Positions 57,225 to 64,000 of a stretch of DNA of 64,000 nucleotides are shown piece after piece. This DNA comes from JAVXTH01 sp036642795 (GTDB lineage: Bacteria; Bacillota_I; Bacilli_A; Erysipelotrichales; Erysipelotrichaceae). The translations under genes were made by a program, and so were the position numbers. The notes beneath the pieces were generated by a model. It saw only the letters and a list, made by a program, of their open reading frames with translations, made no database searches and was not told where the DNA came from. The stretch is from NCBI GenBank assembly GCA_036642795.1, contig JAVXTH010000005.1, positions 14,747 through 78,746 on the forward strand, written 5' to 3'. Position 1 is the first letter of the stretch. The number at the start of each line of letters is the position of its first letter.

Positions 57225-58226
57225 TTAAATTAATAATTCAGCAATTTGAACGGCATTGGTTGCGGCACCTTTTCGAATTTGATCCCCACAACACCAAAGA
57301 CTTAAACTAGGAACATCACTTGAAATATCTTGACGTATTCTACCTACAAAGACATCATCTTGATCACTTGTATCAAGAGGCATTGGGTATTGATGATGAG
57401 CACCATCATCAACAAGCTTTACCCCAGGAGCGTTCTTTAATAGATTTCGTGCCGATTGAACATCCATTTCATCCCTAAATTCGATTGTGATGGATTCAGA
57501 ATGAGAACGAATAATTGGTACACGAACACAAGTGCAATTTACTTTTAAATCATCGTTATGAAGAATTTTTCTTCCTTCATTTTGCATTTTCATCTCTTCA
57601 CTACTATAACCAAATTCATCAAAATCACCAATCTGAGGAATTAGATTATAAGCAATTTGATGTTGGAAGTTTTTAATCACAACTTCTTTGCCATGAGCAA
57701 TGGCAGCGACTTGATCTTCTAACTCATGAATTCCACCAACGCCTGCTCCGGATACCGCCTGATAAGTTGATACAATCATCCGTTTAATTGGTGCGATTCG
57801 ATGCAGTGGTGCGATGGCTACCAAAGCGATAATCGTTGCACAGTTTGGATTGGCGATGATGCCAGTATGTTTTTTAATATCTTCCGGATTTACTTCAGGG
57901 ATAATTAAAGGTACATCATCATCCATGCGATACGCACTGGAATTATCAACGACAATTGATCCACTTTTTGTCGCAATCGGAAGCCATTTTTTAGCGGTTT
58001 CATTGCCAACGGCAGATAATACAATATCAATTCCTTTAAAACTGTTTTCATTCACTTCTTGAATGATGATATCTCGATCAAAAGCATGAATTACTTTACC
58101 TGCACTACGTGAACTTGCCAATAGATGTAATTCTTTAATTGGAAAATTGCGCTCTTGTAGCACTTTTAACATCTCACTACCAACGGCTCCTGTTGCTCCT
58201 AAAATTGCTACATTATATGTTTTCAT
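57225..58226 (-). CDS. asd: Aspartate-semialdehyde dehydrogenase
   Basis: Asd reduces aspartyl phosphate to aspartate semialdehyde with NADPH, the branch to threonine, methionine and lysine. The 333 residues are of normal length. The NADP motif is ILGATGAVGSEML, the catalytic Cys lies in NPNCATI, with the substrate-binding SGAGVGGIHEL and VRVPIIRSHSESI (catalytic His region). It is the last gene of the hom-lysC-asd operon, 21 bases after lysC, so three consecutive enzymes of the aspartate pathway are made together. Confidence 0.96.
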   Translation of the reverse strand: MKTYNVAILGATGAVGSEMLKVLQERNFPIKELHLLASSRSAGKVIHAFDRDIIIQEVNENSFKGIDIVLSAVGNETAKKWLPIATKSGSIVVDNSSAYRMDDDVPLIIPEVNPEDIKKHTGIIANPNCATIIALVAIAPLHRIAPIKRMIVSTYQAVSGAGVGGIHELEDQVAAIAHGKEVVIKNFQHQIAYNLIPQIGDFDEFGYSSEEMKMQNEGRKILHNDDLKVNCTCVRVPIIRSHSESITIEFRDEMDVQSARNLLKNAPGVKLVDDGAHHQYPMPLDTSDQDDVFVGRIRQDISSDVPSLSLWCCGDQIRKGAATNAVQIAELLI

Positions 58227-58247
58227 AAAATATCCTTTCGTTTATCC

Positions 58248-59588
58248 TTATGCATTGACTAGTTCAATGTTGTCATCTGCAATGAAATTTTCATAAATAG
58301 TTTTAACGGTTCTTGCGAAGTCCTTGTTTTCAACACCAACAATAATATTGATTTCATCACTGCCTTGGGCAATCATTCTAATATTAATGCCATGATCTCC
58401 TAACGTCGCAAATAACTTACCTGAGATACCTGGACGATTACTCATATTTCGTCCAACGGTTGCGATTAAAGCGATATCTTCAATTACTTTAATATGATCG
58501 GGCACACACACTTCTTTGATTTCACTTACAATATCATAAATCGCATCTTTAACTTCATTACGATCAACAACAATTGAGAAGGAATCAATCCCACTTGGAA
58601 TATGTTCAATACTAACTCGATACTTTTCAAAGATGCGTAAAGCTTTCGCAATAATACCAATTTCTGTTGACATATGATTCTTATAAATACTTACAACACA
58701 GAAATCTTTACGACCAGCAATACCGGTAACGACTCCATCTTGACTATCTTGATCGTTTACTGATTCCACAATAATCGTTCCTGGATTATCGGGATTATTG
58801 GTATTCTTGATATTGATTGGAATATTTTTATCTTTAATTGGGGCAATCGCATCTTCATGAAGAACATTGGCTCCCATATAAGATAATTCACGAAGCTCTG
58901 TATAAGTTAATTTTTCAATTCGTCTAGGCTTATGAACAATTCTTGGATCCGCCATTAAGATACCTTCTACATCAGTCCAATTCTCATATATATCGGCATC
59001 GAGCATACTTGCCATATAACTACCAGTAATATCAGAACCACCACGTGCCATTGTTTTTATCTTTCCATCGGGAAGGGAACCATAAAAACCAGGGACGACA
59101 ATATGCGTTTTTGTTTCCAATATTTTTGATAGAGCAGCTTGACTCTTTTCTTCATCAAAACTACCATCATAACGAAAGTAAATCACATCTTTCGCATCGA
59201 CAAACGAATAACCTAAATAATCAGCTAATAACTTAGCACTAAAATATTCCCCTCTAGAAACAAGCTCATCTAAAGATAGCTTTGTAATGTGATTTCTGAA
59301 TTCTTTAATTTCATCATGAAGATCACATTTTAAATGTAAATCATTTGAAATTTCTAATAAACGTTCTTCTAATATATCAAGAATGGAATCACAGGGTACT
59401 CCATAACGAATATGAGCATTACATAAAAATAATAAATCAGTTATTTTATGATCTTCTTTATTTCTTTTTCCAGCTGCACTAACCACAATAAACCTTCTTG
59501 CTTCATCACTTTTAATAATCTCTTTTACTTTTCTATATTGATTCGCATCCGCTAAAGAGGAACCACCAAATTTCGCTATTTTAATCAT
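58248..59588 (-). CDS. lysC: Aspartokinase with C-terminal ACT domains
   Basis: Aspartokinase phosphorylates aspartate as the first step of the pathway. The 446 residues include KFGGSSLADANQY (ATP site), VVSAAGKR, SRGEYFSAKLLADYL, MARGGSDITGSYMA and NWTDVEGILMADPR. Two ACT domains follow (about 300-446; SIYKNHMSTEIGIIAKALRIFEKY and IATVGRNMSNRPGISGKLFATLGDHGINIRMI) for feedback control by lysine or threonine. The form resembles monofunctional YclM/aspartokinase III. AAGGGAGGG lies in the end of hom, three bases separate the genes. Confidence 0.95.
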   Translation of the reverse strand: MIKIAKFGGSSLADANQYRKVKEIIKSDEARRFIVVSAAGKRNKEDHKITDLLFLCNAHIRYGVPCDSILDILEERLLEISNDLHLKCDLHDEIKEFRNHITKLSLDELVSRGEYFSAKLLADYLGYSFVDAKDVIYFRYDGSFDEEKSQAALSKILETKTHIVVPGFYGSLPDGKIKTMARGGSDITGSYMASMLDADIYENWTDVEGILMADPRIVHKPRRIEKLTYTELRELSYMGANVLHEDAIAPIKDKNIPINIKNTNNPDNPGTIIVESVNDQDSQDGVVTGIAGRKDFCVVSIYKNHMSTEIGIIAKALRIFEKYRVSIEHIPSGIDSFSIVVDRNEVKDAIYDIVSEIKEVCVPDHIKVIEDIALIATVGRNMSNRPGISGKLFATLGDHGINIRMIAQGSDEINIIVGVENKDFARTVKTIYENFIADDNIELVNA

Positions 59589-59591
59589 CTT

Positions 59592-60776
59592 TTAACCCTC
59601 CCTTTCATCCTTAAAACGAGCAAAGAATAATGTATCATCATAATGCATCAGTTTTAAACAAAGAGCATGCATTGCATCACACGTCATATCTTTGGTAATA
59701 ATATAAGTTGCTTTATCAAATTCTAAGATTTCTTGTTTAATTTCATCAATATAAACTTTTGTATTTTCATTGATTATACATCGTAAAATATAATTTCCAT
59801 GTAACAAGCAATCGGCTTTTTTAAGTTGCTTAGGAAAATGATATAAAGTTGGTTGAACTTGTTGCTTAATATCAATTATATCTTGAATGATTGCATTCGC
59901 AGTAGGGAATTTCCCAGCTCCTTGACCATAGAATTTTAATTCGCCAATTGTTTCAGCTGACAAGCAGCCTAGATTATTATTATCGTGAGTAGCACTTTCA
60001 ACACGATTCATACTAAATAACATCGGTTCTACAATGGCAGCATAAGCATCATTTTCACGTTTGCTTTCTCCAATCAGTCTGATACTCAAGCGCCATTTTT
60101 TAAATAAGGCAATATCACTTGAACGTAGATTTTCAATTCCAAAGGTAGCAATATGAAATGGTAAAACGGATTGATAGGCAAGACAGGAAGCAATGTAGAT
60201 TTTTCGCATACAATCGGTTCCGTTAACATCATCACTAGGATCGCTTTCCGCATAGCCTAACGCCTGTGCTTGTTTTAATACTTCGTCATAACTTGCATTA
60301 TTTAATTCCATATGATCTAAGATGAAATTACTCGTTCCATTAAAGATACCATGAAGCGCTGTAATGGGATCAATTCGCATTGTTTTTTGTAAAGCTGCAA
60401 GCCAAGGAATACCTCCACCACAACTTGCTTCATAGGCAAAACTTACACGATGAGCATTTGCCAAATCATGAAATTCTTTAAAATAGGTTGCGATAACCCC
60501 TTTGTTTGCACTAACAACATGGATCCCATGAGATAATGCCTCAACAATATAGGTGTGGGCAGGTTCATTGCCTCCCATGCATTCAACGATTAAATCTAAA
60601 TCACTATTTAATAGCTCATTAAAATCACTGCACATAATATCGGTTGTACATTGATTTTGATGATGCCTTAATATTTTCACAACTTCTATTTCATCTAAAA
60701 GATGGTCTTGATTTTTACTTATAATGTCATAAACACCACGACCAACAGTACCAAATCCGAGTATTCCAATTCTCAT
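59592..60776 (-). CDS. hom: Homoserine dehydrogenase
   Basis: Hom reduces aspartate semialdehyde to homoserine. The 394 residues show the NAD(P) motif ILGFGTVGRGVYDII, VECMGGNEPAHTYI, VVSANKGVIA (catalytic Lys region), YEASCGGGIPWL and GIFNGTSNFILDHME, plus AQALGYAESDPSDDVNGTDC. The C-terminal ~70 residues (HGNYILRCIINENTKVYIDEI) resemble a regulatory segment but are shorter than the ACT domain of Bacillus Hom. It leads the operon and is divergent from thrC. Confidence 0.95.
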   Translation of the reverse strand: MRIGILGFGTVGRGVYDIISKNQDHLLDEIEVVKILRHHQNQCTTDIMCSDFNELLNSDLDLIVECMGGNEPAHTYIVEALSHGIHVVSANKGVIATYFKEFHDLANAHRVSFAYEASCGGGIPWLAALQKTMRIDPITALHGIFNGTSNFILDHMELNNASYDEVLKQAQALGYAESDPSDDVNGTDCMRKIYIASCLAYQSVLPFHIATFGIENLRSSDIALFKKWRLSIRLIGESKRENDAYAAIVEPMLFSMNRVESATHDNNNLGCLSAETIGELKFYGQGAGKFPTANAIIQDIIDIKQQVQPTLYHFPKQLKKADCLLHGNYILRCIINENTKVYIDEIKQEILEFDKATYIITKDMTCDAMHALCLKLMHYDDTLFFARFKDEREG

Positions 60777-60900
60777 TTAACTCCCTACTTTCATAAAAAT
60801 ATATGTCTTTATTATAAAAACACTTGTATTTATAATGCGGACATTGTATCATATGTAAATAATTAATGCAAGATAGATTAGAAGGGAGTTTATAAAATTT

Positions 60901-62385
60901 ATGAATAAATATCACAGTACAAGAAACAAACAAATAGAAGCATCGTCAAGTGAAGCAATTTTAAAAGGAATTGCGCAAGATGGAGGATTATTTGTAAGGG
61001 ATGAATTTCCTTTCCTGAACATTGATGCACTTGAATCGATGAGCTTTCAGGAACTATCAAAACAAGTTTTAAGTTCTTTATTAGAGGATTATCAAGAAGA
61101 AGAAATCAATCATTATGTTGAGGAAGCATATGGTGAACAATGGGAAGATAAAGCAATTACACCCTTAGTGAACATTGGTCAAGAGTATATATTAGAATTA
61201 TTTCATGGCCCAACAGCAGCTTTTAAAGATGTTGCTTTACAAATGTTACCGCATTTATTAAAAGGAGCTATCTTAAAACAAAAACAAAAAGAAGATGTAT
61301 TAATTTTAACGGCTACAAGTGGCGATACAGGAAAAGCTGCTTTAGCTGGTTTCAAGGATATTGAACATACCAATATTATGGTGTTTTATCCAAGTGTTGG
61401 AATATCACAAATTCAACGTTTACAAATGATGAGCCAAACAGGTAACAATGTAAGTGTTTGTGCGATTGAAGGAAACTTTGATGATGCCCAAAACCAAGTG
61501 AAACAAATCTTCACCAATCCAAAATTTAAAGAAGTTGTAAAAGCACATCATTTAAGTTTATCTTCCGCAAATTCAATTAATATAGGACGTTTAATGCCTC
61601 AAATTGTTTACTACTTTGATGCGTATCGTCAATTATTAAAAAGCAATAAAATTAAAAAAGGGGAAGAAATCTGTTTTAGTGTTCCAACAGGTAACTTTGG
61701 GGATATTTTAGCGGGCTATTATGCCAAGAAAATGGGATTACCAATTCATCGTTTGATTTGTAGTGTAAATCGTAATAATGTTTTATATGATTTCTTTCAA
61801 ACTGGATGCTATGATCGCAATCGTGATTTTCACCCTAGTTTATCTCCATCCATGGATATTTTAATCTCTTCGAATTTAGAACGTTTGCTCTATGATGTAA
61901 GTGATCAAAATACGATGGAAATTGCATCTTATATGGAAGCTTTAAAAACAACGGGACGTTTTACAATCACCAAAACAATGAAAGCTAAATTAGATCAAAT
62001 AATCTTTGCATCGACAAGCGATGATGAACAAACTAAAAAAGATATCCATGATGTATACCAACAATATCATTATGTTATGGATCCACATACTGCCGTTGCG
62101 TATCATGGAACACAGCTTTATCGACAAGGCGATGCACAACATAAAATTGTTACTTTATCAACTGCTAGCCCATATAAATTCGCAGAAAGTGTGAAGGATG
62201 CTTTAGCTCTTGACTTAGATATAAAAGGGGATGCAATGAGCTATTTATCAAAAGCAACAAATACAAGCATACCGGTAAATTTAAAAGATTTAGATAAAAA
62301 AGCAATTCTTCATCATGATTGTATTAAAAAAGAAGATATGCAAAACTACGTATTTGAAAAATTAAAAGGAGTTCATCATGATTAA
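60901..62385 (+). CDS. thrC: Threonine synthase
   Basis: ThrC converts O-phosphohomoserine to threonine with PLP. The 494 residues are of the long (E. coli/yeast-like) type. The N-terminal part has YHSTRN.. and IAQDGGLFV; the PLP Lys lies in GPTAAFKDVALQML; the phosphate-binding loop is TATSGDTGKAALAG; SVPTGNFGDILAGYYAKKMGLPI and MDILISSNLERLLYD follow. AGAAGGGAG precedes the ATG at 60901. It overlaps thrB by eight bases and is divergent from hom. Confidence 0.95.
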   Translation: MNKYHSTRNKQIEASSSEAILKGIAQDGGLFVRDEFPFLNIDALESMSFQELSKQVLSSLLEDYQEEEINHYVEEAYGEQWEDKAITPLVNIGQEYILELFHGPTAAFKDVALQMLPHLLKGAILKQKQKEDVLILTATSGDTGKAALAGFKDIEHTNIMVFYPSVGISQIQRLQMMSQTGNNVSVCAIEGNFDDAQNQVKQIFTNPKFKEVVKAHHLSLSSANSINIGRLMPQIVYYFDAYRQLLKSNKIKKGEEICFSVPTGNFGDILAGYYAKKMGLPIHRLICSVNRNNVLYDFFQTGCYDRNRDFHPSLSPSMDILISSNLERLLYDVSDQNTMEIASYMEALKTTGRFTITKTMKAKLDQIIFASTSDDEQTKKDIHDVYQQYHYVMDPHTAVAYHGTQLYRQGDAQHKIVTLSTASPYKFAESVKDALALDLDIKGDAMSYLSKATNTSIPVNLKDLDKKAILHHDCIKKEDMQNYVFEKLKGVHHD

Positions 62386-63274
62386 AGTTAGAGTTCCGGC
62401 AACGAGTGCTAACGTTGGTCCTGGTTTTGATTCTTTAGGAATCGCACTTAACTTATATTGTAACGTTAGTTTCAATCCACAAGATACCCTTGAGATATTA
62501 GGTTGTGAGCCAGCTTATGCCAATGATAATAATTTGATTTATCAATCGTTTTTAGAAGTTTTTAAACTTACAAAAAAAGAGGTTCCTGGAATGAAAATCA
62601 CAATTGAAAGTGATATTCCAATGGCTCGAGGTTTAGGAAGTAGTGCAGCTTGCATTGTCGCAGGCGTAGTAGCTGGAAATTATTATAGTGGGATGAAGTT
62701 AAACAAACAAGCAATTCTTAGCCTGTGTACTAAAATCGAAGGCCATCCAGATAATATAACACCAGCCTTATATGGATCTCTTTGCGCATCTTTTATGGAG
62801 GAAAGTAAGGTATATCACAGTCAAACAATCATTGATCCAAGTTTGAAATTCTTAGCCTTAATTCCTGATTTTGAACTATCGACAAAGGATGCTCGAGAAG
62901 TATTACCAACGATGGTTAACTATCAAGATGCTATATATAATGTATCGAGAATAGCTCCTTTAATGAAAGGTTTAGAAGAAGGAAACGAAGAACTAATCAA
63001 GGCAGCTTTAAAAGATAAGTTACATCAACCTTATCGAAAAGCTTTAATTAAAGAATACGATCAAGTAGAAACAATTGCGATTGATCATCATGTGATTGGG
63101 TTTTACCTGTCTGGTGCAGGTCCTACTTTAATGGGAATAATTAAGCATCAAGAAGATCTTCAATCAATGAAAGAAACAATGAATACACTCAAACATAACT
63201 GGAAAGTTGTGTTATGTGAAATAGATCAAAAAGGTACCATGATCTTGGAGGATAAGGTATGGAAAAGTATTTAA
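62378..63274 (+). CDS. thrB: Homoserine kinase
   Basis: ThrB phosphorylates homoserine with ATP, giving the ThrC substrate. The 298-residue GHMP-fold protein has RVPATSANVGPGFDSLGIALNLY, the phosphate loop IPMARGLGSSAACIVAGV, EGHPDNITPALYGSLCAS and the C-terminal YLSGAGPTLMGI. AAAGGAG precedes the start, which overlaps thrC. The next gene starts 16 bases before its stop, so three genes are coupled. Confidence 0.95.
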   Translation: MIKVRVPATSANVGPGFDSLGIALNLYCNVSFNPQDTLEILGCEPAYANDNNLIYQSFLEVFKLTKKEVPGMKITIESDIPMARGLGSSAACIVAGVVAGNYYSGMKLNKQAILSLCTKIEGHPDNITPALYGSLCASFMEESKVYHSQTIIDPSLKFLALIPDFELSTKDAREVLPTMVNYQDAIYNVSRIAPLMKGLEEGNEELIKAALKDKLHQPYRKALIKEYDQVETIAIDHHVIGFYLSGAGPTLMGIIKHQEDLQSMKETMNTLKHNWKVVLCEIDQKGTMILEDKVWKSI

Positions 63275-63693
63275 TTGTTGACAAAAAAATATTACCAGAT
63301 GTTTATGATAAGGTAGTTGAAGCTAGAATGTTGCTTCAAAAAGGGGAAGTAAAACAAATCTCTCAAGCAGTGAAAAAAGTAGGTATTTCAAGAGGAACTT
63401 TTTATAAATACAAAGATTATGTATTTGCTCCTTCACAAAACTATATGGGTAGGAAAGCCGTTATTTCACTTACGTTAGAACATCGTAAAGGATTGTTATC
63501 GGTTGTGTTGAACACCTTATCCAATATGAATGCGAATATTCTAACCATCAATCAAAGCATACCAATTCATGAACAAGCCAATGTTGTCATATCGTTAGAT
63601 ATGAGTGACATGGAAAATTCAATGGATGAAATGATGGAAAATCTAGAGAAATTAGATGGTATATCACACATTGTATTAAACGCAATTGAATAA
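63259..63693 (+). CDS. ACT-domain regulatory protein (UPF0735/PheB-ThrR family)
   Basis: A 144-residue protein. Residues ~28-55 form a helix-turn-helix-like segment (VKQISQAVKKVGISRGTFYKYKDYVF), and residues ~70-144 an ACT domain (ISLTLEHRKGLLSVVLNTLSNMNANILTINQSIP). This is the UPF0735 layout; Bacillus members include ThrR, a repressor of threonine genes, and PheB. Its overlap with thrB makes an amino-acid-sensing role in threonine synthesis likely, including control of the divergent hom operon, but that is inference. Confidence 0.88.
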   Translation: MEKYLIVDKKILPDVYDKVVEARMLLQKGEVKQISQAVKKVGISRGTFYKYKDYVFAPSQNYMGRKAVISLTLEHRKGLLSVVLNTLSNMNANILTINQSIPIHEQANVVISLDMSDMENSMDEMMENLEKLDGISHIVLNAIE

Positions 63694-63694
63694 G

Positions 63695-63732
63695 AAAAAA
63701 ATGTTATAACGAACCAAGTTATAGCATTTTTA
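63695..63732 (+). terminator. Terminator after thrC-thrB-ACT operon
   Basis: AAAATGTTATAAC and GTTATAGCATTTT (one G-U pair) with a seven-base loop and T run. Confidence 0.85.
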
Positions 63733-63939
63733 TTAGTTGAAACAGCTAAAAAGATACTAAAATTATTAATCTTTACAAAATTGAAATAAGGTAAATTGTA
63801 TCCGCTTACATACTGATTGTGAACAATTTGTATAATTTAAGCTTAAAAATTAGTAAAAAATACACAATATAACGTAAATATGTTGATTATTAAAGGTATT
63901 TAAGGTATTCTAAATGTATAAAAAAAGGAGAGTTTTATC

Positions 63940-64000
63940 ATGAAAAAATTACAAAAATTCAAAAAAGATGTAAAAGGATTCACATTAGTAGAAATTATTG
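63940..64000 (+). CDS. Type IV pilin/pseudopilin-like protein, N-terminus (runs off window)
   Basis: Only the first 20 codons are present. MKKLQKFKKDVKGFTLVEII is a basic leader followed by the prepilin peptidase and N-methylation motif G/FTLVE. Such proteins form type IV pili, competence pili (ComGC) or type II secretion pseudopili. AAAAAAAGGAG precedes the ATG. It has its own upstream region (63733-63939) containing TATAAT at 63831-63836, with no comGA or comGB in front, so it is not a standard comG operon position. Confidence 0.85.
   Translation, partial: MKKLQKFKKDVKGFTLVEII

Noticed and set aside
1..64000. CRISPR arrays, insertion sequences, prophage genes
   Set aside because: No direct-repeat array, transposase, integrase or phage structural gene was seen on either strand.

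Overview
The window is about 64 kb of AT-rich chromosome from a low-GC, Gram-positive anaerobe of the Bacillota. TGA is used as a stop, so the standard bacterial code applies. Class Erysipelotrichia or a close relative fits best. Reasons are the Bacillus-like housekeeping order (cysS-mrnC-rlmB-sigH-rpmG-secE-nusG, eno-secG-rnr-smpB-ssrA), a class III (anaerobic) ribonucleotide reductase, poly(glycerol phosphate) wall teichoic acid genes and no respiratory genes. The taxon is an inference. I see no prophage, insertion sequence, integrase or CRISPR array; this is core chromosome with accessory signalling genes.

Layout. 1-3054: end of cysS, mini-RNase III, RlmB, a SigH-like sigma factor, L33, SecE (58 codons) and NusG. 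3132-10145: small membrane protein, HAD phosphatase, enolase, SecG, RNase R overlapping a CapA-like lipoprotein, SmpB and tmRNA. 10312-16228: YczE-type membrane protein, NSS transporter, then a MarR-radical SAM (NrdG) fusion with NrdD carrying a C-terminal redoxin domain. 16425-21515: an ABC exporter, then an operon of YcxB-like protein, HD phosphohydrolase, M20 amidohydrolase and dihydroorotase. 21672-28706: teichoic acid export and polymerisation (TagG, TagH, TagD, three CDP-glycerol glycerophosphotransferases). 28897-36836: LolD/FtsX-type ABC system, MATE plus ECF S component, EamA transporter, MreB. 36933-37408: two tRNA-Arg genes. 37840-47607: a four-gene c-di-GMP/phosphorelay operon. 47687-54371: CcdA-thioredoxin fusion, iron alcohol dehydrogenase, two tRNA-Leu genes, a sensor diguanylate cyclase and a thioredoxin-HxlR operon. 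54414-57117: DUF1697, a protein of three fused RidA domains, and a small membrane protein. 57225-63693: divergent threonine pathway operons (hom-lysC-asd and thrC-thrB-ACT regulator). The window ends in the first 20 codons of a type IV pilin-like gene.

Most interesting observations: the three-in-one RidA protein with an altered active-site position in its first domain; the MarR-NrdG and NrdD-redoxin fusions side by side; the operon of two hybrid kinases, an Hpt protein and a REC-GGDEF-EAL-PAS-REC-GGDEF-PAS protein behind a highly structured leader; a compact hairpin transcription unit with a C-rich loop after the second diguanylate cyclase; the HxlR-thioredoxin pair with a cysteine-rich tail; and the rnr/capA coding overlap. 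All functional statements come from reading motifs and gene order; no database search was run.
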